Below, in pieces: positions 61,901 through 64,000 of a DNA stretch of 64,000 bases. The position numbers were made by a program, and so were the translations under genes. The notes below the pieces were generated by a model that saw only the letters and a program-made list of their open reading frames with translations, was not told where the DNA came from and did no database searches. The stretch spans positions 25,198,095 through 25,262,094 of the forward strand of contig OZ024823.1 in NCBI GenBank assembly GCA_964016985.1. The letters are read 5' to 3'. Positions within the stretch are counted from its first letter, which is position 1. Each line of letters starts with the position of its first letter. The stretch comes from Anodontia alba. Lineage: Eukaryota > Mollusca > Bivalvia > Lucinida > Lucinidae.

Positions 61901-64000
61901 GGTATACGTGCCCCACTGGGCACTTTGTCTAGTTGTTTGAGTACTACCCATAAGATACATTTTGGTGGAAATAAGAATTAGAATTAAAATTAGTTGAAAG
62001 TATCACCAAAATTTGCCTTATCTCAAGAAATAGGTGTGGTTTAGAATTGTATTTGAATATTTTCTTACACAAAAGATAATTGAAATAAATTGGCCAGCAG
62101 TCACCCTTAAACCCAGTTCAGATTTGTTGCAGATGGCATTTTATTTTTTTATTTTCAGAGATTATAAGGCTTCATGTGAATTGTGACTGGCACTTTAAGG
62201 GTTAATTACAGAGAAAACAGCGATGCTTAAAAATATTCTTTGTAAAGTTTTGTCTGTGGCATAGAAATGGTTAAATTGTGCAAACTGTAAAGTAATTATA
62301 TAAGTGTGATGTTCTAGTAGAAACTGTTAACCCTTGTCCTGCTGAATAAATTAAGAAGCCACGCCCACTTCTAATTTTCAGCCAATCAGGTTACTTGATC
62401 CAGATTGTTGTTATAAATTTGCATACTTGATGGCAAACAGTGCAGATCCAGATCAGTTGGCTTCTTCAGAAGCCAACTGATCTGGATCTACACTGTTTGC
62501 AAAAAAGGGTATATCCGGGTTCAGCAGGACAAGGGTTAATGATGTTTGCTGTTCATATATGTGATATTTGTGGTTTTTTGTATCTCATGCACACTGTAGG
62601 GAAATGAGCACTAATTTTTAAATTGGCATGCAAAATTGCAGCCAATGACATTCTCAAATTAAGTTTTGTTTATTTAATTGGGGGTGATAGGATGAGGCAA
62701 AGGTGTTGTGTATCTTACATCACCGGGGCGTCCAACTAATATTGGCTTAAGTTGGGTAAGGCCTGCTATCCTTACAGAAGGTAAGGATAGAGAGGGGGTT
62801 ATTTTTATTTCTTCTGTTTCTTCACTTTCATTCATTTTCCTCTTCCTCCCCTGTCCCTCTTTCATCTCCTTTACTATCTCTCTTCTCCCTTTCTCTGGGA
62901 GACGACACAGAGGCTTGACATTTCATGTGATTCACATGAAATATCAAGCCACTATATGAAAAAATAATTGAATGTCATCTGTTGCCCTTTTTTCTGGAAT
63001 TGAAAGTTTGCAACAAAGGCCAAGGGCATATCCAAACAATGGAGACCTATATCAGTACACATATACATACATTCTGACTAGGGTTATCATTTTCACAAGT
63101 ATTAATGCCTGTAGTGTCTTAAATTTTGTTGGTAAGCAGTGGTGCCATGGCTACATATAATAGTGGGTATCTACAATTTTGTTGTCTGCTGATAACCTTT
63201 GCAGACAGTTTGGACTGAGATCAGGCCCAACATTTTGTCGGGCCTGATCTTGATCCAAACTGTTTGACACTTTGATGGTATTCCGGAAAGATTTTTTTTT
63301 TGAAAAAGTTGATTTGAAAAAAAAAAAAAAAATCCACAGATGACAAAAAATGCATGCAAAATTACCCAGCATGCAAAGGGTTTAGCCATCATTTGATTTG
63401 ACTGAAATACAAAGGTGTCAGCAAAATTCAAATGAACCATGAAAGCATCTGTGGTATTCAAATATCTTGCTGAGGCAATGCTTACAGTTATTCTCAACAT
63501 ATGTTTTAATTAAGAAATCATAAAAATATTTATCTGGATACTCTATCTACAACTTTATAAGAGCATATGTTACTGGTACTCATTTGAATTTCCTCAACTT
63601 GTTGAGGCAATTCAAATAAGTACCAGCAACATATGCTTTTAGAAATTAATCATAAAAATTACCCCATAAGTGTCTGAAAATAATACTCCACTTATCTTGA
63701 GTTAAAATTAAGATGTGTGTTGTAATCATTGTTGTGCAGAGCAGATGATTGAATGTTTTTGTGCGTGTGAATTTTGAAAATAGAGTTTGGCATTTTGGTT
63801 GAAATGTCTTATGCCACCTACGTGTGGTTGGAGATGTTTGTTATCAGATAAAGATCTGTTCTGTTCGGTTCTGTCCCAGTATATAGGAAACATTTCTAAA
63901 AATGACATGAAACAGATCACAAAACTACAAATAACATCTGTAATCTTTTCTTAAATGTTTCTTCAGATTCCAGGGTTTAATCTGGTAATTATGTTTTACA
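31873..64000 (+). CDS. KIF16B: Kinesin-3 motor protein, KIF16B-like (5' part, 14 exons, continues beyond window)
   Basis: Microtubule plus-end motor. KIF16B moves early endosomes through a C-terminal PX domain (family knowledge; that part is outside). Exons 31873-31919, 35970-36039, 38142-38267, 39353-39469, 41539-41571, 43411-43463, 45768-45883, 47221-47290, 49209-49281, 50015-50082, 51879-51979, 53645-53767, 57076-57173 and 58102-58176 join without a phase error into 390 codons. Visible motifs: start [13 protein letters not shown]-loop GQTGSGKT (106-113), switch I NDTSSRSH (219-226), switch II DLAGSE (254-259), and neck [12 protein letters not shown] (350-361) leading to a charged helix. 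ANRAKNIIN and ISPADVNY favour KIF16B; YVQGLS and the SFW segment recall STARD9/KIF16A, the main alternative. Loop 12 has few lysines. Every intron is GT-AG. The start agrees with the kinesin-3 N-terminus. Confidence 0.85.
32289..33708. mobile_element. Large inverted-repeat element in intron 1, arms with similar reading frames
   Basis: The left arm (32289 to about 32620) and right arm (about 33090-33708) are complementary over some 330 bp at roughly 70-75% by eye, starting GGCTGTTGATCAGCAATATA. The left arm reads [18 protein letters not shown] and the right arm, on the minus strand, [18 protein letters not shown]; both continue ETLFA/KTLFA, SLS and ELMSTE. I do not recognise the protein. The right arm is interrupted by another element. 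Confidence 0.75.
33328..33634. mobile_element. MITE nested in the intron 1 inverted repeat
   Basis: GTGCTTGCATTAAGGGAAGT and its near complement at the right end form the terminal repeats. Flanks TTATATT and TGTATATT suggest a target duplication of about 8 bp, as for hAT elements. It also contains inner inverted GGAAGTC motifs. Confidence 0.72.
34600..35480 (+). repeat. Tandem repeats in intron 1
   Basis: Two units of about 150 bp share GGGTCAAAAACTAGGTCA, AACACTCTAGAGGTCACA and ATCATGAATCTTGCT (34640-34920). Three further units share TCAGTAACT, TACTTGGCA and GCATGACC (about 34930-35400). Both types are diverged. Confidence 0.7.
35679..35922. mobile_element. HP-C MITE, intron 1
   Basis: GGGCCCAGTTGTTCAAAGC to TTTGAACAACTGGGCCC; inner stem TGAGTAGCTTTTGCA. 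It ends 48 bp before exon 2. Confidence 0.92.
35970..36039 (+). CDS. KIF16B: Kinesin exon 2 (residues 16-39)
   Basis: Acceptor TTTTTCAG, donor GAAG/GTGATT. Encodes [13 protein letters not shown] and KTTITNLK; the split Arg codon is restored by joining with exon 1. Confidence 0.92.
36174..36367. mobile_element. MITE with AGGGGTCATCCT ends, intron 2
   Basis: AGGGGTCATCCTAGAGG is mirrored by CCAGGATGACCCCT; internal CTTCTCCCT motifs recur. About 194 bp. Confidence 0.75.
36508..36599 (+). repeat. Three tandem copies of a 31-bp unit
   Basis: ACTGTTTGCCATTCCACCAA plus GTATTTTGAGA, three times, growing from the end of an adjacent GCAAACAGTG hairpin (36448-36525). Confidence 0.88.
36757..36841. repeat. 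HP-C MITE right-end fragment
   Basis: Only the TTTTGAACAACTGGGCCC end and part of the adjoining arm remain. Confidence 0.7.
37157..37430. mobile_element. HP-B MITE with duplicated arm, intron 2
   Basis: AGCTCCAGATAAGG start, a run of 16 or more G at about 37190-37207, AACATATGTTGTGGGTACTC stem. The right arm (CACTTCTAATGAGTACCCAC) appears twice in tandem. Confidence 0.8.
37465..37664. mobile_element. HP-C MITE, internally deleted
   Basis: Both GGGCCCAGTT ends are present but the TGAGTAGCTT central stem is missing. Confidence 0.85.
37812..38027 (+). mobile_element. HP-E MITE, intron 2
   Basis: Contains CTGAATAAATTAAGAT, GCCAATCAGATTACTTGAT, a TTGGCTTC-TGAA-GAAGCCAG apex and a GGTTCAGCAGGACTAGG end. 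It ends about 115 bp before exon 3. Confidence 0.85.
38142..38267 (+). CDS. KIF16B: Kinesin exon 3 (residues 40-81)
   Basis: Acceptor TGTATTTTCAG, donor AACA/GTAAGT. Encodes a variable loop, then DFTFDFSFW, the conserved beta-strand of kinesins, and an acidic segment. Longer than the equivalent loop in KIF1A (family comparison from memory). Confidence 0.92.
38335..38533. mobile_element. HP-B MITE, intron 3
   Basis: ATAGCTACAGATAAGAG to TTATCTGTTGCTAT; central AACATATGTTGTGGGTAC stem with apex GTGCCTCACTGAGGC. Confidence 0.87.
38625..38812 (-). pseudogene. LINE 3' end fragment, minus strand
   Basis: The minus strand gives the same terminal block as 53818-54180 (GCCAGCTACCTGG, GGGGCCCACTGATG, GATGTTGCCCCTGTACC), including the coding end of an RTE/L2-like ORF2. 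Confidence 0.72.
38865..38985. mobile_element. HP-B MITE, decayed
   Basis: Retains TTTTCCATGAAAACGTATG and the CTTATCTGGAGCTA end; most of the right arm is deleted. Confidence 0.65.
39004..39307 (+). mobile_element. tRNA-SINE, full length with 14-bp target duplication
   Basis: The head has an A-box-like TGGCTTAGTTGGATGC and a B-box GGTTCGACCCCCG; the body has TTCTGGCGAAAGAATGTG and ends CCGTCAAACCTCA. ATTCACTTTCAGTA flanks both sides (38990-39003 and 39308-39321). The head could fold as a tRNA but it is part of a dispersed family (23226, 12727, 43621). Confidence 0.93.
39353..39469 (+). CDS. KIF16B: Kinesin exon 4 (residues 82-120), P-loop
   Basis: Acceptor TTTCCAG, donor TCAT/GTAAGT. Encodes [21 protein letters not shown], the nucleotide-binding P-loop, intact. 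A SINE ends 31-45 bp upstream and an HP-C MITE begins 9 bp into the following intron. Confidence 0.96.
39479..39722. mobile_element. HP-C MITE next to the exon 4 donor
   Basis: Full element, GGGCCCGGTTGTTCAAAGC to CAACTGGGCCC, nearly identical to the 35679 copy. It begins 9 bp after the end of exon 4. Confidence 0.93.
39914..40105. mobile_element. HP-M subfamily copy, intron 4
   Basis: AGTGGCTTTAAAGCAC start and TTGCTGCTTTAAGGGTTA end; GCAGACGACG and CAGTCTGCTGC arms. Confidence 0.7.
40312..40490. mobile_element. HP-B MITE, intron 4
   Basis: TAGCTCCAGATAAGGCACC to CTTATCTACAGCTATG; the left stem arm is shortened. Confidence 0.78.
40838..41040. mobile_element. HP-M MITE, intron 4
   Basis: ATTCAGCAGATGACAAACT to AAATGTCATCTGCTG with a long stem around TTATCTGCTTTGGAGACAA. 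Confidence 0.82.
41164..41510. mobile_element. Pogo/mariner-like MITE with an HP-B-like hairpin inside
   Basis: ACAGTCAACCCTCTTTATAC at the left, GCAGGTTCACTGTATA at the right. The middle (41286-41365) is a GATATTTGTTAGAATCATCT palindrome resembling HP-B. A related copy without it lies at 52882-53045. Confidence 0.68.
41539..41571 (+). CDS. KIF16B: Kinesin exon 5 (residues 121-131)
   Basis: Only 33 bp: [11 protein letters not shown], the conserved GLIPR segment after the P-loop. Acceptor ATTTCCAG, donor TCAG/GTAACT. Confidence 0.92.
41600..41770 (+). repeat. HP-N repeat, hairpin deleted
   Basis: AGTGTAGACCAGATCAGATG then CGTCCAGCAAGTTTTAGACA and GGTAAGGGGTTGAGATGTC; most of the stem is lost. 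Confidence 0.65.
41813..42022 (+). mobile_element. HP-E MITE, intron 5
   Basis: CTTATCCTGCTGAATAAATT to GTTCAGCAGGACCAGGGTTA; apex TTGACTTCTTCAGAAGCCA. Confidence 0.87.
42305..42850. mobile_element. HP-B MITE split by a 350-bp insertion
   Basis: The left part AGCTTCAGATAAGATGCC and the right part TTATTTGCCTTATATCTC through CTTATCTGGAGGTATG are halves of one HP-B copy. Confidence 0.72.
42330..42679 (+). mobile_element. TAT-palindrome element, short form, intron 5
   Basis: Starts TATGCCCCCCTCCCC, followed by GGCCTGCCGAAGGCAGG and GGGGCATATAGC, so the 5' end folds completely. It ends CGCACATCTAG. No tandem array, only one set of CATAACTTTGAT-type unit sequence. Confidence 0.75.
42858..42942 (+). 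repeat. 24-bp unit, about 3.5 copies
   Basis: TTTGATACATGCATCATTGT plus CCCA, repeated with one to three changes. Confidence 0.85.
43060..43268. mobile_element. Palindromic MITE with repeated ATGGTCAT stems, intron 5
   Basis: TGTATCCAAACAAAAATG and its complement are the ends. Between are multiple alternating copies of ATGACCATAAATGGTCAT and GATTATATAGAAA, giving several possible folds. It ends about 140 bp before exon 6. Confidence 0.85.
43411..43463 (+). CDS. KIF16B: Kinesin exon 6 (residues 132-148 plus 2 nt)
   Basis: [17 protein letters not shown]; acceptor TTTTTCAG, donor TCAG/GTATTT. The split Ser codon is completed by exon 7. Confidence 0.92.
43515..43884 (-). mobile_element. HP-E MITE split by a SINE, intron 6
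   Basis: CCTGCTGAACCTGGATATA and the hairpin lie left of the SINE; TAGTATGTGAATTTATAGCA and CTGATTGGCTGACAATTAG lie right of it. Confidence 0.82.
43621..43763 (+). mobile_element. tRNA-SINE, 5'-truncated, inside HP-E
   Basis: TTCTGGCGAAAGAATGTG to AAACCTCAACACAAAACAA. AGATTGGCACT flanks both sides (43606 and 43764), the signature of target-primed insertion. Confidence 0.87.
44061..44272 (+). mobile_element. tRNA-derived SINE of a second family, intron 6
   Basis: GGATGGGTGAGTGATTAGCC (A-box-like) and CCAGGTTCAAATCTAC (B-box), then a non-tRNA body ending in an A-rich run. Confidence 0.7.
44611..44855. mobile_element. HP-C MITE, intron 6
   Basis: Full element; inner stem TGAGTAGCTTTTGCAGTGCA has several mismatches. 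Confidence 0.92.
44921..45105. mobile_element. HP-B MITE, intron 6
   Basis: TAGGTCTAGATAAGAGTGGG to CTTAACTAGAGCTATG; apex GCGCCTCAGCGAGGTGC. Confidence 0.87.
45329..45404 (+). repeat. 36-bp tandem duplication
   Basis: GAGGTAATTGTCGAAATTGT through TTCTTA is repeated twice exactly. Confidence 0.9.
45598..45745. mobile_element. HP-B-related palindrome adjoining exon 7
   Basis: TGATAATTCTGGGATAAT and ATTATCCCATAATTATCA are the ends, unlike other HP-B copies, but the AACATATGTTGTGGGTACTC stem is the same. It ends about 22 bp before exon 7, so it covers the branch-point region. Confidence 0.8.
45768..45883 (+). CDS. KIF16B: Kinesin exon 7 (residues 149-187 plus 1 nt)
   Basis: [14 protein letters not shown] and [14 protein letters not shown], both highly conserved in kinesin-3. 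Acceptor ATATTGCAG, donor CAAG/GTGAGA. Confidence 0.96.
45948..46178. repeat. HP-F-related repeat with long inverted ends, intron 7
   Basis: TTGAGCCAGTACATGACAAT to TTGTTGTGTGCTGGCTCAA, with the GTGCTGATGCGCAGACTGAT stem. Confidence 0.75.
46183..46360 (+). repeat. HP-P repeat
   Basis: GAGGATTGGACACTGATGG start; arms CAGAAAAGGAGTCCACTCTA and TAAGAGAGACCCC. Confidence 0.72.
46407..46653. mobile_element. HP-C MITE, intron 7
   Basis: Ends GGGCCCAGTTGTTCAAAA and CTTTGAACAACTGGGCCC; the inner stem TGAGTAGCTTTTGCATTGCA is kept while outer arms have drifted. Confidence 0.9.
46768..46843 (+). repeat. Poly-C followed by (CA)n
   Basis: About 14 C residues followed by CA units with A insertions. Confidence 0.9.
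46965..47115. repeat. Inverted repeat near exon 8
   Basis: Arms TTTTGCATTTCACTGACTC and GAGTCAGTGAACTGCAAAA with inner GGTTATGTGCAAA and TTTGCACATAACAC arms. Confidence 0.8.
47221..47290 (+). CDS. KIF16B: Kinesin exon 8 (residues 188-210 plus 2 nt)
   Basis: [21 protein letters not shown]; acceptor GTTTTGTAG, donor TAAG/GTAAGT. An HP-D MITE starts 10 bp downstream of the donor junction. Confidence 0.92.
47301..47526 (-). mobile_element. HP-D MITE next to the exon 8 donor
   Basis: Starts TGACCCATTTTAGTCC 10 bp after the end of exon 8 and ends AAATGGGTTAA; apex GATGCCACAGAATGTGGC. Confidence 0.88.
47723..47992 (+). repeat. 135-bp unit, two copies, intron 8
   Basis: CATGGGTGTCCATGTTCATC begins each copy (47723 and 47858); the second is 85-90% identical by eye. 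Confidence 0.85.
48166..48530. mobile_element. Composite element W with HP-N inside, intron 8
   Basis: CAGGGGCAGATTTAGGATGA start and CCCCCTCTGAATCC end. The HP-N hairpin (GATGCTGCTTTTTGCAGTG) is in the middle, oriented opposite to the copy at 17826. Confidence 0.66.
48745..49005. repeat. HP-F repeat, intron 8
   Basis: TACAAAATACTATGAAGG flank, GGACCAGTGCGCCCAGC start, GTGCAGGCTGATCAGAATCT stem, and TTCCTCATGTTGTAGCTCA end. A partial copy precedes it at 48600-48690. Confidence 0.66.
49015..49143. repeat. Hairpin upstream of exon 9
   Basis: Arms GGTTGGAAATTTTGTTTTAC and GTAAAACAAAATTTCCAACC with outer AATTTTCATTTT-type arms. The left arm ends TTTTGTTTTACAG (to 49068), an acceptor-like string 140 bp before the true acceptor. 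Confidence 0.85.
49209..49281 (+). CDS. KIF16B: Kinesin exon 9 (residues 211-235), switch I
   Basis: [19 protein letters not shown] includes the complete switch I SSRSH motif. Acceptor TTGTCTTCAG, donor TCAG/GTAAAT. Confidence 0.96.
49540..49728. mobile_element. HP-M MITE, intron 9
   Basis: AAATTCAGCATATGACATCT start and TTTCATCTGCTGAATTTG end, with A runs in the right arm. Confidence 0.72.
50015..50082 (+). CDS. KIF16B: Kinesin exon 10 (residues 236-257 plus 2 nt), switch II
   Basis: Encodes [13 protein letters not shown]; the switch II serine is completed from exon 11. Acceptor TCTCTTAAAG is weak but the frame and the family alignment fix it. Donor GAAG/GTGTGT. Confidence 0.94.
50105..50320 (+). 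repeat. HP-P repeat, intron 10
   Basis: GGATACACTTTCAGGGGAGG start, TTCTGAAAAGGGGTCTACAC and TTTTAGAGTAGACCCC arms, then CCCTTGTAAAACGTAGCTG. Confidence 0.76.
50706..50951. mobile_element. HP-C MITE, intron 10
   Basis: GGGCCCGGTTGTTCAAAGC to TTTGAACAACTGGGCCC; very close to the 39479 copy. Confidence 0.93.
51088..51316 (+). mobile_element. HP-D MITE, intron 10
   Basis: TATCCCCTTTTAGACTG start, GATGCTGCATTCTGCAGC apex, AAAATGGGATA end. Confidence 0.86.
51461..51519. repeat. Short perfect-arm hairpin
   Basis: CTGTAGATACAATCTAGGGT and its complement (21-bp arms) around a 17-bp loop. Confidence 0.92.
51585..51815. repeat. HP-F repeat, intron 10
   Basis: ATGAGCCGCAATGTAAGAAA start, CATGAATGCGCAGGCTGATC stem. 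It ends about 60 bp before exon 11. Confidence 0.76.
51879..51979 (+). CDS. KIF16B: Kinesin exon 11 (residues 258-291 part)
   Basis: [18 protein letters not shown] and [15 protein letters not shown], the alpha-4 relay helix. The family usually has VISAL here; VIKLL is a local variant. Acceptor ATTTCCAG, donor CTTG/GTGAGG. Confidence 0.95.
52022..52435 (+). mobile_element. Two adjacent HP-N copies, intron 11
   Basis: The first starts TTTGCCCTAAGTATTGAG and the second TTTACTGTATGTATTCAG at about 52195. Both have decayed hairpins; ATCCAATGGCTTTTAAGAT and GTCCAGCACCATTTTAGACA mark each. Confidence 0.72.
52482..52690. repeat. HP-P repeat, intron 11
   Basis: GAATGGATATACTACCAGGG start; stem AGGAAAGGATTTGCTCCCAA and complement nearly intact. 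Confidence 0.78.
52717..52833 (+). repeat. Tandem duplication, about 62 bp
   Basis: TACTTTGTTAATTGTCT begins each copy, ending CAGAGCAATAGTG and CAGAGGAATAGTG. Confidence 0.78.
52882..53045. mobile_element. Pogo/mariner-like MITE, no inner hairpin
   Basis: AGTCAATCCTCTTTATACC, CTCAAGAGGTGACATTTAAT and CACATTAAGGATTCTT match 41164-41510 in order, but without the HP-B-like insertion. Confidence 0.6.
53057..53286 (+). mobile_element. HP-D MITE, intron 11
   Basis: TTAACCCGTTAAAGACTG start, GATGCCACATTCTCTGGC apex, TTCAATGGATTA end. Confidence 0.86.
53287..53610 (+). mobile_element. TAT-palindrome-like element upstream of exon 12
   Basis: TATACCTCACCACACGATAG is followed by TGGCTGGGTATTATGG, then CTGTCTATCTGTC and CCATCCATCCATCCG microsatellite sequence. 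No array is present. The right end is not clear; the frame 53317-53622 is not a gene. Confidence 0.6.
53645..53767 (+). CDS. KIF16B: Kinesin exon 12 (residues 292-332), loop 12 to alpha-5
   Basis: Begins with loop 12 ([12 protein letters not shown]), then [19 protein letters not shown] and NSRTIMVT. Loop 12 has two lysines and one arginine rather than a lysine run. Acceptor ATTTTGTAG, donor ACAA/GTAAGT. Confidence 0.95.
53818..54180 (+). pseudogene. LINE ORF2 C-terminal fragment, intron 12
   Basis: Translates in pieces to [41 protein letters not shown] and [16 protein letters not shown], the conserved C-terminus of RTE/L2-like reverse transcriptases (RRL+W-GHVER, GRP--TW, DR--WR). One in-frame stop after FHI. 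Ends ATGATGATG. Confidence 0.8.
54288..54508 (+). mobile_element. HP-D MITE, intron 12
   Basis: TAACCCATTTTAGACTG start, ATCACATTCTGCAGG apex (stem mismatched), AAAATAGGATAA end. Confidence 0.82.
55419..56556 (+). repeat. 146-bp tandem array with TGACCTTGACCT in each unit
   Basis: TGACCTTGACCT occurs at 55419, 55565, 55711, 55856, 56124, 56417 and 56545, with a mutated version near 56270; spacing is 145-147 bp except where an insertion (55923-56034) or a shortened last unit intervenes. Confidence 0.92.
55923..56034 (+). mobile_element. 112-bp retroelement tail inserted in the array
   Basis: AATATCTCCT flanks it on both sides (55913-55922 and 56035-56044). The insert ends AATAAAATATGTTTAAACT, which is also in the repeat at 9990-10060. 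This fits a severely 5'-truncated LINE copy. Confidence 0.8.
57076..57173 (+). CDS. KIF16B: Kinesin exon 13 (residues 333-365), motor end and neck linker
   Basis: [20 protein letters not shown] then [12 protein letters not shown]. Acceptor TTTTTTCCAG with only 16 bp separating the exon from a transposon target duplication. Donor TGAA/GTGAGT. Confidence 0.95.
57212..57405. mobile_element. HP-B MITE, intron 13
   Basis: TAGCCCTAGATAAGAGGGGG to CTTATCTAGATCTGTG; apex GTGCCTTGGTGAGGC. It starts about 40 bp after exon 13. Confidence 0.86.
57591..57802 (+). mobile_element. HP-E MITE, intron 13
   Basis: CTTGTCATGCTGAATAAATT to GGTTCAGCAGGACAAGGGTT; apex TTGGCTTCACCAGAAGCCAA. Confidence 0.88.
57812..57985 (+). 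repeat. HP-N repeat, decayed
   Basis: CATGGTCAAACAGGGTAGAT, ATTCAGCCAGCATATTTCAA and GAGCTTATTAAAATTTCAG follow HP-N order. Confidence 0.6.
58102..58176 (+). CDS. KIF16B: Kinesin exon 14 (residues 366-390), neck helix
   Basis: [20 protein letters not shown] and a short GGNI end; a charged amphipathic helix typical of the kinesin-3 neck coil. Acceptor TATTTTTAG, donor TATT/GTAAGT. Confidence 0.92.
58196..58432 (+). repeat. HP-V repeat, intron 14
   Basis: Hairpin CACTGCAGAATGTGGCA, then GATTACAGGCATTCCTCTTA, GGACTGGTCCAAAGGAT and ATGAGTTAA. Confidence 0.72.
58477..60044 (+). mobile_element. Palindrome-headed element with about ten 105-152-bp units, intron 14
   Basis: 5' hairpin AGCTCACCTGAGCACC and GTGCTCAAGGTGAGCT, a GTCCATCGTCCATCGTGCAT tract, then units with AAATCCAAGATGG, GCCATCTTGAAAATCTATTT and GGCCAATTGACTTGAAAC, spaced 105-152 bp. 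3' end TCAGGTGAACGATACAG then CTTGGCCTTCTTGTT. Confidence 0.88.
60060..62010. mobile_element. HP-B MITE split by a 1.8-kb element, intron 14
   Basis: Left half TTGTAGCTCCAGATATGAG to TGAGGTGATTCACTCAT; right half TGAGTACTACCCATAAGATA and GGAAATAAGAA. The two are compatible with one HP-B copy although the junctions are degenerate. Confidence 0.55.
60131..61932 (+). mobile_element. TAT-palindrome tandem-repeat element with CTAG end, intron 14
   Basis: 5' end TATACCCCCGACATACG with complement TATGTGGGGGTATATAG; GTTCGTTCGTTCGTACG microsatellite; units of about 165-175 bp with GGTCAAAGTTTTT and TTAGAATTTTCAT. A longer period is marked by AACTGAAAGGTTGAGC at about 60838 and 61341. 3' end: hairpin GTGCCCCACTGGGCAC, then TTTGTCTAG. 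Confidence 0.88.
62326..62540 (+). mobile_element. HP-E MITE, intron 14
   Basis: The most regular copy: CCTTGTCCTGCTGAATAAAT to GTTCAGCAGGACAAGGGTTA; apex TTGGCTTCTTCAGAAGCCAA. Confidence 0.9.
62670..62905 (+). repeat. Interspersed repeat K, second copy
   Basis: GGCGTCCAACTAATATTGG, AAGGCCTGCTATCCTTAC, TTCTTCACTTTCATTC and CTCTGGGAGACGACAC match 8440-8735 in order. An HP-M-like hairpin (62910-62985) follows. Confidence 0.78.
63165..63375. repeat. GCAGACAGTTTGG hairpin element, intron 14
   Basis: TTGTCTGCTGATAACCTTTG, then a stem with apex CAGGCCCAACATTTTGTCGG; ends GACAAAAAATGCATGC. A truncated relative is at 57470-57560. Confidence 0.65.
63500..63705. mobile_element. HP-B-related MITE, intron 14
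   Basis: Stem GAGCATATGTTACTGGTACT and AGTACCAGCAACATATGCT around an AACTTGTTGAGG apex; a divergent subfamily. Confidence 0.72.
63967..63984 (+). CDS. KIF16B: Candidate 18-bp kinesin microexon 15
   Basis: TGTTTCTTCAG/ATTCCAGGGTTTAATCTG/GTAATT has good acceptor and donor and keeps phase 0 from exon 14, adding IPGFNL. It is the only in-phase candidate I see after 58176, but such short matches occur by chance. Confidence 0.33.

Noticed and set aside
1..64000. Regularly recurring hairpins as a CRISPR array or as bacterial terminators
   Set aside because: Spacing is irregular, elements are 100-300 bp transposons with terminal repeats, and the genome is eukaryotic.
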